Part shown: positions 10,818 through 21,184 of the stretch, one piece after another | Layout: each line of letters begins with the position of its first letter | Numbering within the stretch: position 1 is the stretch's first letter | NCBI GenBank assembly: GCA_963693285.1 | Contig: OY848919.1 | Coordinates: forward strand, 6,044,136-6,108,135 | DNA length: 64,000 nucleotides | Reading direction: 5' to 3' | Source of the DNA: Xestospongia muta | Lineage: Eukaryota; Porifera; Demospongiae; Haplosclerida; Petrosiidae | The notes under the pieces: generated by a model | What the model saw: only the letters and a program-made list of their open reading frames with translations | What the model was told of the DNA's origin: nothing | Database searches by the model: none | Program-made: the position numbers and the translations under genes

Positions 10818-11518
10818 TTAAAGTGATTTAATCTTAATTATAGGTTCTAGCTCCATGCAGGAGTTAAGCATTTCTAACTAGAAAAGAGTGGCAAATTAAA
10901 GCTCAATATTATAAAAAATTAAAATACAAGTTAACCATGCATGCATTATCTTGAATATAAAGACATGTCCCTATATTTGCTGTTTTAAATGAAATTAATT
11001 AAGACTAAAGGTATGTTAGTTTAGATTTAACTAAAAATATTTCTTATCAATACAGATTTAACCTTAATATCCGTCTATATATCAATATATAATAGTTGTG
11101 TTTGTATAGCTTACACATATACACTGTATTTACTTTTTCATCTTATAATTTTATTGTTTATATAAAGAAATGTTGAACATGGTGTGTTGGCTTGTTCATT
11201 TTGACTTCATTTTGCTAAGTTGATGTCATTATGTAACCATATGACAGATTATTGCTCATTAAGACCATGATCCATGGCATTTACCATGTCTAAAAATCAA
11301 AGATTTTTTCCTAATGAATCATAATGAGTATTGTATAGTACATAACGGCCATAAATTTTTGAATATAAAATTAATATTTTTGAGACAGCAATAATGACTA
11401 CATGTAATGGATAATGAATGTTTACTAAATTGGTCTAAATTATAATTATTGTGAGAGTTTCTATTATATTTATAATTGTGCATGTGCATTTACCAATCAT
11501 CATTTTTGTAAAGACTAA
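10818..11518. other. No gene recognised
   Basis: AT-rich with only short frames. No match to the other repeats of this window was noticed. Confidence 0.45.
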
Positions 11519-12530
11519 TTTGGCAGTTGACCAATTCATCTAAATTTTTGCAATTGTTCTCTAAGACTGGATAGAATTTATCCTGTGATAAGTACACATT
11601 CATTACTGCCACATATTGAACTATTTTACCATAATGGTGTTAGGTCTATATGTATACACTAGGTTTATAGCCATTACGAGTTTGGATGACAATTTGTTAA
11701 GGTTGTAGGACTTGATATCTTCTTTCTTCTGTGATTATTTGAAATTGTGGCTCTTGTAAACTACAGATCCTTTTTCCAGCTGTTTCAACACAGTGACAAA
11801 GTTGCAGGTTGCTTGTTTTCATGTAATCATAAGGTGTTAATTAGGGTTTCTTAGGGAATAGGCACAATGAAAATTGGTTTGATGTATAATAATGTTAGTA
11901 TATGAAAGGTAAACATATTGTGAAAACAAGATTGTTTATTTTTCACTCATTTGTGTAAAATTATCATGTGTCATGCTTTTAAAAGAATTATGCTTTTATA
12001 TTAACACATATGTTGTGTCATGTCATGTTTTAACAACATCTAAAGGTTAATACTGTTTTAAATATTTGTACTAATAGCAAAACATCATTCATCAATTACT
12101 TTGAGTATATCCAAAGTATACATTTCATTACCTGCAATAACTAGTGTTTTAGTCAAAAGTATAACTACTACTTTGACAAATAATGCAAATGGTTTGTTAT
12201 CATGTGTCCATAGGTTGTAAAATAGTAAACACAGTGACAATTGATGTGATGTACACTAATGTATTGGTGTGATGTACACTAATGTATTGGTGTGATGTAC
12301 ACTAATATTAGTATATGAAAGGTAAACACAATATATGAACAAAATTGTTTATCTTTCACTTACTTGTATAAAGTGAGCATATGTCACACTTTTAAAAGGA
12401 CATGTTTATATATGTTTATGTTCATATGTTGTGTTATATTATAAATGTTTGTATTGATGGCAAAACATCATTTGTTCAATTTCTATGAGTATTCTAATGT
12501 CTCAAGTACTCATCTTAACAATTTGAGACA
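11519..12530 (+). promoter_or_regulatory. Duplicated 5' flank of the intact subgroup-A gene
   Basis: Counterpart of 5994-6616, about 400 bases longer because part of it is itself repeated. The block with gtaaacat, tttatctttcac-like and acatatgttgtgt occurs at 11880-12030 and again at 12300-12440. A short tandem repeat lies at 12245-12306. The last 70 bases before the ATG match the flank at 6550-6616 closely. Confidence 0.5.
12245..12306. repeat. 23-bp tandem repeat, almost three units
   Basis: Unit tgatgtacactaatgtattg plus three bases, repeated with the third unit partial. Confidence 0.9.
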
Positions 12531-14015
12531 ATGTTAAGATTTTGGATGAAGTCACGATCAGTACTGCTAATTATTCTCTGGGATGTCTCTATGTATGCTC
12601 ATTTGACTTTTATTAGAAGTTTTGCTGCAACTATTTATTCTGAAGTTAATGATGATCCTCATAAGATTGCCTTTGATATTGGATATTGTCTTATTTACTT
12701 TTTATTTCCCTTATTTGGTTTGCTTGCTGATGTGAAAGTAGGTAGATATACATCTATCATTACTGGTGTATATTTGTCATTTTTATCTTGGGTGGTTGCT
12801 GGCATGGCTTTCATTATAATGACTTTTTCACATTGCAATGTTCTGTTTTATATAATAAATGGTGTTGGATATTTGTTACAAGCTATTGGATGCTCATGTA
12901 TACGATCAAATATTGTCCAATTTAACATTGATCAAGCAATCGGTGCTTCAGGTGACAAGCTAAGTGCTATTATATATTGGCACTCATTGAGTGTTCCTGC
13001 AATTTTTTGTATTGCAGTAATTGTACAATGCTTGATAAATCAGTTTATTATTGTGTCATATGTGCTATCAGGTATGACTGTCTCTACAGTTATTGTCACT
13101 AACTTTCTCTTTAAACATTGGCTGGATACTACATCTTACATTGTCAATCCTGTCAAATTGATTGCTAAAGTACTCAACTATGCCAGGAAAAACAAATATC
13201 CCAAGAGTTGTAGTGCTTTGACTTATTGGGAGGAGAATTACCCTTCCAGGTTAGACCTAGGAAAGGAAAAATATGGTGGACCATTTACAGAGGAACAGGT
13301 AGAGAATGTGAAGGTAGTCATGCGTTTGACACCATTAATTATCTGTATTATTGGTCTTGTTTGTGCTGATGATGTTAAATGGATCAGTTACTATAAATCA
13401 GATGAAGAGTTGTCATTTTTTGATTGCTTTATGTTCAAAAATGGATTACATACTTTAGTAGCTTCACTTTTAATTCTCTCCTATCAATTAATTATACAAC
13501 CTTGTTTTCACAAGTACATTCCAAGTATGCTTAAAAGAATTGGAGTTGGACTGGTTTTCTCATTATTTACTACAATATATTCTGTCATAATGTTTGCTTG
13601 TAAAGACCATTTACTTTTTGACACAACCTCATATAAAGCTTTTATTGTATCTCAAGTTTTGTATGGAATATCATACGCTTTAATTTTCCCAACATCCTTA
13701 GCATTTACAATTGCTCAATCTCCACACGAAATGAGAAGTTTAATGGTGGGATTGTGGTGTGCAGCATTTGGTATTGGTTATACTATTAATATTAACATGA
13801 AATATCAATTGAACATCTTGTATTATTTTATAACAATGAGTGCTCTTGTTCTTATTATACTTATATTGTTCCTAATACTAGCTAAATGTTACAAGTTACG
13901 TGTGAGAGAAAACGAAGTCAATGTACATTTAATAGCTGAAGAACATTATGAGAGATATATGGATCAGGAAGCAGAGTATAATAATGAGATGGGACAGTCA
14001 TTTGAGAGTACCTAG
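12531..14015 (+). CDS. POT/SLC15-like 12-TM transporter, subgroup A
   Basis: Intact 494 residues, no introns. Helices fall near 9-30, 48-68, 76-97, 103-122, 150-170, 175-195, 263-280, 308-325, 337-357, 370-392, 405-420 and 432-452. POT-type features: GLLADVKVGRY 63-73, IDQAIGASGDKLS 133-145, cytoplasmic loop 206-262 with NPVKLIAKVLNYARK, SALTYWEENYPSR and LGKEKYGGPF, and AFTIAQSPHEMR 391-402. The tail has KLRVRENEVN and EEHYERYMDQ. There is no ExxER motif in TM1, where WDVSMYAH occupies that place. Substrate is unknown; di/tripeptide-like or nitrate-like solutes are typical of the superfamily. The start MLRFW is shared by all A and B copies. About 90% identical to 6617-7960 over the shared part. 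Confidence 0.82.
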   Translation: MLRFWMKSRSVLLIILWDVSMYAHLTFIRSFAATIYSEVNDDPHKIAFDIGYCLIYFLFPLFGLLADVKVGRYTSIITGVYLSFLSWVVAGMAFIIMTFSHCNVLFYIINGVGYLLQAIGCSCIRSNIVQFNIDQAIGASGDKLSAIIYWHSLSVPAIFCIAVIVQCLINQFIIVSYVLSGMTVSTVIVTNFLFKHWLDTTSYIVNPVKLIAKVLNYARKNKYPKSCSALTYWEENYPSRLDLGKEKYGGPFTEEQVENVKVVMRLTPLIICIIGLVCADDVKWISYYKSDEELSFFDCFMFKNGLHTLVASLLILSYQLIIQPCFHKYIPSMLKRIGVGLVFSLFTTIYSVIMFACKDHLLFDTTSYKAFIVSQVLYGISYALIFPTSLAFTIAQSPHEMRSLMVGLWCAAFGIGYTININMKYQLNILYYFITMSALVLIILILFLILAKCYKLRVRENEVNVHLIAEEHYERYMDQEAEYNNEMGQSFEST

Positions 14016-14261
14016 CTGACATTTTTAAAATCTATTCATATACGTATCTATACAGCTATATATTAATGTAAACAGTATATTTGCACAAAACGTACATGAT
14101 GTTTATTACGTTTTTACATATTGTATCAATGTCTTTACACTGTTGATATTATCAATTAATATATATACCACTTTTTATCAAATTAAAATCATTGTTTTGA
14201 TTCTTTATTGTATTAGATTAGACTAAATTATATTAGAGAGCAAGCTTGTACATTTGATGAA

Positions 14262-14455
14262 TTAAACGAGTTCGATCTTTAGCTTGAAAAAAGAGTTGAC
14301 TGTGAGAAATTCAACCCTCTTCACTTCTGGACTGAAATGTTACATAAAAATAATCTTCAGTGACTCAAGACATGTTGACCATGACAGTTTACAGTGCTTC
14401 TATTGAAAGAGCTTTTTCACGTGAAGGCAAAATTGTCTGAGTTGCAAGCACTTAG
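14262..14455 (+). pseudogene. hAT transposase C-terminal (dimerisation) relic
   Basis: First frame reads EFDL, stop, LEKRVDCEKFNPLHFW, then TEMLHKNN. After two stops and a frame change it reads LTMTVYSASIERAFSREGKI. This is the order and spacing of the hAT-family dimerisation domain: acidic YL...P.....dpl.fW block, then the conserved pA(T/S)SaxxERxFSxxG block. Only about 60 codons survive and no terminal inverted repeats were found. Confidence 0.75.
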
Positions 14456-14707
14456 AACATGAAGTACAGTTGAGGATAAACAAGTAATACATACATGTAT
14501 AATATTAGGTTGATTAAACTACGTTTTTGCTCATAATAACTAAAACTAAAAATATTTCCAAAAAGCTATAAGTAACTAAAACAGTTTTGACTTTTAGTTA
14601 ACCAAATAAAACCAGCTAAAACTAAATGTACTAAACTAACTAAAACTAACTAAAATTCTTAAGAATAATTATAACCAACTATAGTCATAACAGCATTATA
14701 TATAAAA

Positions 14708-14890
14708 GTACCACAGCATTCAATGGCCATTTTGTGAAGAATAATTTGATATGTCTATTGTTTATCTTCAATAGTAGCTACATTAACTGAACCTTTATAA
14801 TACTTACATTAATCCTACTATCTTTATTGTTTTTAGCGATGGTAACCATAAACCTAAAAATCAATATACGTATTAAATAATTTATTGTAA
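14708..14890. repeat. Dispersed repeat (pair with 57973-58150)
   Basis: Shared blocks cacagcattcaatg, attttgtgaa and cattaactgaacctttataa. The preceding 14470-14700 is rich in taaaacta-type short repeats (aactaaaactaactaaaa). The function is unknown. The stretch 14205-14265 is also similar to 57003-57055. Confidence 0.75.
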
Positions 14891-14944
14891 CTCATGAACA
14901 TTAATTGTACAAATATAACAATCAATAATAACTGCTTAAGTTAA

Positions 14945-15108
14945 TTAATTCTGTAATTCTTCTTCTTCCATATCTATGTCAGACTTTTCTGTGTCTGATC
15001 TGATTCCCTTTAAAATAGCTGATGTTGCATCTTCGAATTGTCTTTGTACTGACTCTATATAATATTCATTTATCAAAGGTTCATTGTTTATAATAGCTTG
15101 CTTGTTTT
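14945..15108 (-). other. Coding-like fragment, unidentified
   Basis: On the minus strand an uninterrupted 50-codon stretch without its own Met reads AIINNEPLINEYYIESVQRQ then FEDATSAILKGIRSD and ends in an acidic DIDMEEEELQN before a stop. Composition looks like a real protein C-terminus (charged, non-repetitive), unlike its surroundings. No family is recognised. It could be the end of a transposase or of a lost host gene. Confidence 0.35.
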
Positions 15109-15339
15109 AATCGCAAAATTTTGGGAGGTAGATGTCCAACAACCTGATTCAGTAAAATCCAGGATGTTACTTGAAAGCAGTTATGGCATAGGGATCATGA
15201 GAATTGTTTTTCTCGTACCTTATAGAGAGTACTTTGTGTAACTTTGGACTACAGATAGGATAGGTACATAGATTGACTTTAATGATAAAATACCCTCAAA
15301 AGTTGATAATGATAACAAGTACACAGACTTTTCATTAGC

Positions 15340-15520
15340 TAAATGACACTAAGATGCCAACATTATTTACTCCTGTATATTTACGCTGCCTATCATGTTT
15401 GTAATTATTGTTTACCATGATTAATCATGAGTGTATAATTTGTTGTATCATGTTTACTGATATACTTCCTGAGTTACTCATCCATATATTATTTACATTG
15501 TTATTGTATATATAATTATG
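15340..15520. repeat. Local duplicate (pair with 16590-16745)
   Basis: Diverged direct repeat (shared tgtttaccatg/atcatgagtgtataatttgttg and gttactcatcca blocks). Confidence 0.55.
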
Positions 15521-15564
15521 ATTGTATAATTGTATGAGCTATTTACATCAACTATAGTGAAATA

Positions 15565-15673
15565 ATCTAAATGTTTTTGAATTATGCTGTAGAATGCCAT
15601 GTAATATATTCCTACTAATACTTTATCAGTAACTATAGAGTATAACTATATATGGCATGTATTACTAGCAGTA
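15565..15673 (+). pseudogene. Tiny relic of the beta-helix gene mid-region
   Basis: tttttgaattatgctgtaga and the following bases match the YLNIFELCCAKS region of the intact beta-helix genes. The following 30 bases match the sequence after the same point in the pseudogene at 23005-23100. It is a copy of that pseudogene's edge. Confidence 0.6.
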
Positions 15674-15899
15674 CACTGTAAAAATTGGTTTGTTGATTTA
15701 ACCAGGTTGCATGTAGCAAATGTAGCATGATCTAAAAGTAAACGTAACACTTTTTGTTACTAATTTACTATTAGCTACATAAACGGTAGTACATTAGTAA
15801 TAAAAACAATGTTATCTTTACTTTTATATCATACTAAGTTTGCTACATACAACCTGTATAAAAACATATTGATTAAATCAACAATTCAATTTTACAGTG
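15674..15899. mobile_element. Palindromic MITE with TA target duplication, copy 1
   Basis: 226 bases beginning CACTGTAAAAATTGGTTTGT and ending in its near reverse complement. The whole element can fold back on itself. It is flanked by TA on both sides. The unoccupied version of the site is preserved at about 23096-23110 (agcagtagtatg), showing that TA was duplicated on insertion. A second copy is at 52164-52407. TA duplication points to mobilisation by a Tc1/mariner- or PIF-like transposase (inference). Confidence 0.9.
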
Positions 15900-16027
15900 T
15901 AGTATGTCTAACCATCTTTTAGTCTATTTAACTTCTCAATTTCTAAGGTCTTGGTCTTATTCCTTCTTAACTAAATCTGTATTTTTTTCTCAATCAAGTC
16001 TGTCCAATGATGAGTAATTCATTGTCA

Positions 16028-16492
16028 GAATTTGTGAACAAAAAGAAATTTAAATAATCACTAAATTTACCTTTAATGTTTATAAAAAATAAAATATAGC
16101 AAAAAATCATCGAGTTGTCATATTAATTTATTGAGAATTATTGGTAAAAAATAAATTGGCAGTTTATAATACCAATTACATTTTTTTAATTTTTAGGAAA
16201 ATGTAAGAAGTAACTGTAGGTATCATAGCTAGCAAAAATTTGCCAAATCATCAATTAATGTTTAACTTTACTAATGGTGCCCAGTATATGTTATATACTA
16301 AAATATACATAACTCAATTTCCTTTTCTTAGAGAATGAAGGCTAATTTATCTGACTGAAACTCTCTTTTGGAAACAGTTAAAGTAACATGCAAGAATTAC
16401 TGACATGTATGTACATAACACCTTCATCAAAGCTGTATTTTGATTTCACAAGTTTACTAATGTTAATGCAACTCCTTTTGAGTGAAGTAAGA
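16028..16492. repeat. Dispersed repeat R1, block a
   Basis: About 90% identical to 8230-8665. Together with 15565-15673 and 15900-15960 it forms a copy of the 23000-23690 region into which the MITE inserted. Confidence 0.85.
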
Positions 16493-16589
16493 GAAACAAC
16501 TTATATGTTTCAGCTTAAGACTTATATACAGACTATACAAAGAGCTAGATACAACCTTAATTAATCTTTGCTGCAATTCATAAACTATT

Positions 16590-16745
16590 GATTGATGGTA
16601 GCATTGTTTACTCCAGTGTGCTTGTTTACATTGGTTATTGTGCTTGTGTACCTAGTATAATCATGTGTGTATGATTTGTTGTTTTTGTCCTGTGTTACTC
16701 ATCCAGAAATTGCTTACCAGTTATTGTATGATTATATATAATTAT
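16590..16745. repeat. Second copy of the 15340-15520 duplicate
   Basis: Diverged direct repeat; see 15340-15520. Confidence 0.55.
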
Positions 16746-17084
16746 TATAATGTTTAATATTATGATTACTAACAATTTTGAATACAATAATGTTTGTAAT
16801 TATACTAGGTTTATTAGTATCTGTTCATATGTGTATAGCACATGTTTACATAACACACATAATGTTTTGCCAGAAGTGGTTCCTTATTGCATACAGGTCA
16901 CACATACTATATAATTGAGATTAATTAAATGATTAGGATGTGATATAATTTGTTGCAATCTTCAACTAAATTTTTTTCTTACAATTGGTATTATTAATTG
17001 GATTATATTTACAAGTGAGTTACACTCTATTTGATTGCTACATGTTATTGTTTTGACAAATATTATATTTTATCTATTTATTTA

Positions 17085-17245
17085 GAACATAAAACATTCG
17101 GAAGATTCATAATACTGAAAATGATACTTGCTATTGTTATCTCAGCAATTACTGCTGTTAAACAACTTCCTTCACATTTTGATGCAATTAACACAAGCAA
17201 TCAACTGTGGTACTGGTTATGTAATGGACGAGTATTAGTCACCAT
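17085..17245 (+). pseudogene. N-terminal relic of a beta-helix membrane-protein gene
   Basis: Reads MILAIVISAITAVKQLPSHF followed by NTSNQLWYWLCNGR. This aligns with the signal peptide and first ectodomain residues of the intact genes (TTAEPLSSQV then NTSDQLWYWLCSGN). After about 17245 the match is lost. Reading continues open to 17303 but without homology. More diverged than the other copies, so an older duplicate. Confidence 0.7.
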
Positions 17246-17303
17246 AATGTTCATTTCATATATGGTTTATAATAACAGAAGATTGTCTAATGACCATAAA
17301 TGA

Positions 17304-18127
17304 GAGCTATATATATGTAATGATAACTAAGCTCTAGAAAATTCTTAGAGACCAGGTCTACAATTGAAGAACGTACTCTGTTGTCACTACAAAGGTTACA
17401 TACACAATTCATAAATAAACATAGCACTTTTGAAAAAAATATAAATTCTTAATTATCATAACTGTCGAATAAAAAATATTGAATATAACAATGAACTGTC
17501 TGAAAGAGGATTGCAAACTGAAATATCACACATTAGCATCCTTCTTATACCATTTCTCATTCTTTTAATTCAAAAACTCATAATCTTGATGAACACGTAT
17601 AACTAAATATTATGTCAAACATTGCTACCTCTATTTAACATAATATGTTAAATAGAGGTATCTATATTATAGATACTGTTATATTTCTAAAAGTAACAAC
17701 AATCCAATTGTTAGTAATACAAACATCTCTGTAAACAGATTTAGGATATATGTTCATTGAGAAGTATAACGTAGTCCTGGGTAGTAGTAGTTATATTTCT
17801 TTGTAATATACAGAGCACCCACAATTATTGGTGGCTAATTGCCCCTGTTGCTGTTCCTAGTACATTGAGTAAGCCAAACAATAGTTATCATATTTAAGTT
17901 AAACACATTCTACAATAACAATACATTTAGCATACTTTATGTAAAGATAAGCATATCTTATATTAATAATTAGATAATAATTTGTTTATATTTTGTATAC
18001 TTTGTGTTGTCTCAAGTTTCAACAGCTTACTAACGATTTTACAAAATAGACACATAACTAATGCTTATACTGAAAGCAAAACAATCAATTCCTTTTAGTA
18101 TAGCACTATACTCTAAAACTTATCTTT
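17304..18127. other. No gene; contains two perfect hairpins and R3-type upstream sequence
   Basis: 17626-17660 is a perfect 16-base inverted repeat with a 3-base loop (tacctctatttaacat / atgttaaatagaggta). An adjacent palindrome gtatctatattatagatac lies at 17657-17676. From about 17880 the sequence matches the right part of repeat R3 (40325-40570, 32205-32470), the standard 5' region of subgroup-B transporter genes. Confidence 0.55.
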
Positions 18128-18490
18128 GTCTCATAATGTAATAAAAGTTTAGTTGTTTATATTTCATGTGTGATTGAAAGATAAACATATCAAGAAGACT
18201 GTTTGTTTAAATATTGAGTAAGTTTTTGTCAATCATTTGTTAAGGTTGACATTCCTATAATACAGTAATATGTTACATTACTAATGTTTATATTGAAAGT
18301 AAACACAATCATAACTCATAATGTTATAAAAGATTAGTTGTTTATCTTTCACGTGTGATGTGAAAGATAAACATATCATGAAGACTATCTGTTTATATAT
18401 TAAGGAAGTTATGTTTTCTCAATCATTCGTTAAGGATGACATTCCTATAATACAGTATATGTTACATTACTATTGTTTGTATTAAAAGTA
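18128..18490 (+). promoter_or_regulatory. Tandemly duplicated promoter-proximal block of subgroup-B gene
   Basis: Two about-185-base units (18128-18311 and 18312-18490), each with a tttat[ac]tttca...tgaaagataaacat hairpin, a gacattcctataatacagta block and acattactaatgtttatatt or its variant. In the second unit the hairpin arms gtttatctttcac / gtgaaagataaac are perfect. Comparable blocks precede 40794, 59505 and (inverted) 38524. They are therefore candidates for regulatory DNA, though shared ancestry alone could explain them. Confidence 0.45.
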
Positions 18491-18550
18491 AAGACAATCA
18501 ATTTCTTTGATTATCACTCTTTTTAGTTCAAGTACAATACGTTTTGAACT

Positions 18551-20059
18551 ATGTTAAGATTTTTAGTCAACTCTCGATCAGTATTGATTGTAATCCTTTG
18601 GGATGTCTCTATGAATGTTCATTTAAGTTTCATTCAAAGTTTTGCAGCAAGTCTCTATGATGGTAATAGTGATGGTCATCACATTGTCTTTGATATTGGA
18701 TACTGTCTTTTTTTCCTTTCATTTCCCTTCTTTGGTCTGCTTGCTGATGTAAAAGTAGGTAGGTATACATCTATCATTACTGGTGTATATCTAACATTTT
18801 TTTCATGGTTGACTGCTGGTTTGTGTTATAATATCAAGAATTTCTTACATTATAAAGTGCTGTTTCTTATATTAAGTGGTGTTGGGTATTCGCTACAAGT
18901 GATTGGATACTCTTGTCTACGTGCAAATATTGTCCAATTTAATATTGATCAAGCAATTGGTGCATCAGGTGACAAGCTAAGTGCTATTATATATTGGCAT
19001 TCACTGAGTTTACCTGCAATTTTTTGTATTTTCGTAATTGTACAATGCTTGATAAATCAGTTCTTTGTTGTGTCATATGTGTTATCTGGTGTGGCTGTCT
19101 CTACAGTTATTGTTACTAACTTTCTCTTCAAACACTGGTTGGATACTACATCTTACATTGTTAATCCTGTCAAATTGATTGCTAAATTACTCAACTATGC
19201 CAGGAAAAACAAGTATCCCAGGAATCGTAGTGCTTTGACTTATTGGGAGGAGAATTACCCTTCCAGGTTAGACCTGGGAAAGGAAAAATATGGTGGACCA
19301 TTCACAGAGGAACAGGTAGAGAATGTGAAGGTAGTCATACGGTTGACACCATTATTTGTCGGTATTGTTGGTCTTCTTTGTGCTGACGATGTTAAATGGA
19401 ATAGTTACTATAAATTAGATGAAGAGTTGTCATTTTTTGAATGTTTTATGCTCAAAAATGCACTCAGTACTTTAGTAGCTTCACTTTTAATTCTCTTCTA
19501 TCAATTAATTATATATCCTTGTTTTCATAATTACATTCCAAGTATGCTTAAAAGAATTGGAATTGGACTAATTTTCTCGTTATTTACTACATTATATTCT
19601 GTTGTAATGCTTACTTGCAAGAATCATTTTCTTTTTGATACAACCTCATACAAAGCTGCTATTGTATCTCAATGTTTCTATGGAATAGCATTTGCTTTGA
19701 TTTTTCCAACATCCTTAGCATTTACAATAGCTCAATCTCCACATGAAATGAGAGGATTGATGGTTGGATTATGGTATGCAGCACAAGGTGTTGGTTATAT
19801 TATCACTATTAATAGCAAATATCTATTTTCATGTGAAGAAGAGACGATATGCCAAAGTGTTTACTATTTCATAGCTAAGAGTGTGATCATACTTATTATA
19901 CTGATTGTGTTTCTGGTACTAGCTAGCCGTTACAAGTTACGTGTGAGAGAGAATGAAGTCAATATATATTTAATAGCTGAAGAACATTACGAGAGATATA
20001 TGGATCAGGAAGAAGAGTATCATAATGAGATGGTACAGTCCCTTGAGTGTACTAACTGA
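18551..20059 (+). CDS. POT/SLC15-like 12-TM transporter, subgroup B
   Basis: Intact 502-residue frame, single exon. Same architecture as subgroup A: GLLADVKVGRY near 62-72, IDQAIGASGDKLSA near 132-145, NYARKNKYPRNRSALTYWEE loop, YGGPFTEEQVENVK, LAFTIAQSPHEMRG, and tail KLRVRENEVN then EEHYERYMDQEEEY and LECTN end. B differs from A in the first extracellular loop (LYDGNSDGHHIVF) and in an extra CEEETICQSVYYF segment before the last helix. It is 502 codons in all four intact B copies (18551, 38524, 40794, 59505), which fixes the start at MLRF. No TM1 ExxER motif. The gene converges on a subgroup-D pseudogene on the minus strand. Confidence 0.82.
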   Translation: MLRFLVNSRSVLIVILWDVSMNVHLSFIQSFAASLYDGNSDGHHIVFDIGYCLFFLSFPFFGLLADVKVGRYTSIITGVYLTFFSWLTAGLCYNIKNFLHYKVLFLILSGVGYSLQVIGYSCLRANIVQFNIDQAIGASGDKLSAIIYWHSLSLPAIFCIFVIVQCLINQFFVVSYVLSGVAVSTVIVTNFLFKHWLDTTSYIVNPVKLIAKLLNYARKNKYPRNRSALTYWEENYPSRLDLGKEKYGGPFTEEQVENVKVVIRLTPLFVGIVGLLCADDVKWNSYYKLDEELSFFECFMLKNALSTLVASLLILFYQLIIYPCFHNYIPSMLKRIGIGLIFSLFTTLYSVVMLTCKNHFLFDTTSYKAAIVSQCFYGIAFALIFPTSLAFTIAQSPHEMRGLMVGLWYAAQGVGYIITINSKYLFSCEEETICQSVYYFIAKSVIILIILIVFLVLASRYKLRVRENEVNIYLIAEEHYERYMDQEEEYHNEMVQSLECTN

Positions 20060-20280
20060 CATATTTCTACATCTATATGGATATGCAGCTATAACTACTG
20101 TGTATATAACTTTTGCATAATATTAGATTTTATCTTATTATTTTTATGTAAAGTAGCTGTTTGGACATAACATGCATGGTTAGACTGTTGATATAGCGAA
20201 AGTAAAATAAATAGTGTTTAATATACACAAACCCAGTTATAATTGATGTAATTAATAATACTATGTCTTATTCAATAGAG
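20060..20280 (-). pseudogene. Subgroup-D transporter relic, TM5-TM6 region
   Basis: Minus strand reads ITSIITGFVYIKHYLFYF followed by INSLTMHV, an open hydrophobic stretch. The same piece follows subgroup-B stop codons at 61014 and 61986 and occurs at 50640, where in two cases it is contiguous with the rest of the D N-terminal half. It overlaps the likely 3' UTR of the gene at 18551-20059. Confidence 0.5.
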
Positions 20281-20397
20281 TAAATTTTGCTCATGTATAA
20301 TCATATGCTTTGTTTAGATAGTGCATTTTGTTATCTTTCAATGTAAACTAAAAGAACATATATGTGAAATATGAAATCTGTTATAGTGTAGTTATAA

Positions 20398-20712
20398 TGA
20401 CTGATCAACAGCCATGATAGAAAGGTAATGTGAGTACATTTGATTGTAGTTCATTTTCAAAAGTCATGTTGTTATTGAAGGTCAAGCACTTAACACTGAT
20501 AATTAAGGCATCTCTGATATCTTTACTCATTAACTAGCTAATAAGACTTGTGATTATAGATTCTACTATCAGTGCCACTAGTCCAATTCATAAATGTTTT
20601 AACATACTAGAAATGCAGTTAGACTGGAAAGGAACTATTATAAATTGAACAGCAAATGCAACGACAAGATAAGGAACAGTGAGAAGGTATATCTAAAGTA
20701 GATTTTCCATAA
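20398..20712 (-). pseudogene. Subgroup-D transporter pseudogene, C-terminal half
   Basis: Minus strand: IYLLTVPYLVVAFAVQFI, IVPFQSNCISSMLKHL, stop, IGLVALIVESIITSLIS, then NNNMTFENELQSNVLTLPFY. It matches the 9700-9990 part of the plus-strand D relic residue for residue in places (VESI-TSLIS). It belongs with 21185-21500: the two halves are separated by a gypsy integrase fragment. Confidence 0.65.
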
Positions 20713-20789
20713 AACTATATGGACCATCCATTCACATGAAAACTAAATATTGATCAGGGAGTTTCGTTTTAGTGTCAAGAAATCCAAAC

Positions 20790-21165
20790 ACAAAGGTCAC
20801 TAAGACAATACTAAGTATGTGTAAGAAGCGTTTGACATCCTCTACTAGGACAGTCGTAAATGGTCAAAGAGAAAAGCATTTGATACCAGATTGGCTAGAT
20901 ATCAAAGGTTCAGGGAGATGGACAAGAAGTACAAGAAAGAACAAAAGTATCAATTACATCAACGAAAACGGTTCAAGAACTAACACCACTCCCAGAGGAT
21001 ACTCGAGTTTGGGTTTCCACACAAGGACAGCAAGTTCCATGAACATTCAGACATGTTACAAATACTCCCAGATCATATATTGTGGATACTTTATCTGGTC
21101 GGCTTAGAAGAAACCCTAGTGATCTCATAGTCAGGTCAGAGAACACTGTCAATATCTGTTATAAT
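20790..21165 (+). mobile_element. Ty3/gypsy integrase C-terminal fragment
   Basis: Reads HLIPDWL, then in the next frame RYQRFREMDKKYKKEQKYQL, then after another frame change QELTPLPEDTRVWVSTQGQQ, VTNTPRSYIVDTLSGRLRRN and LIVRSE. This is the end of a gypsy-class integrase: the basic linker, the pxxpGxxVWV-type barrel, and the NTPRSYxVxTxxGxxRRNRxxL block. No LTR or upstream pol was found. It lies inside the subgroup-D pseudogene. Confidence 0.75.
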
Positions 21166-21184
21166 TGATGCCATTAAACAAATG

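Noticed and set aside
20772..21107. 111-codon frame taken as a new gene
   Set aside because: It is an accidental frame over the gypsy integrase fragment; the true integrase reading uses other frames.
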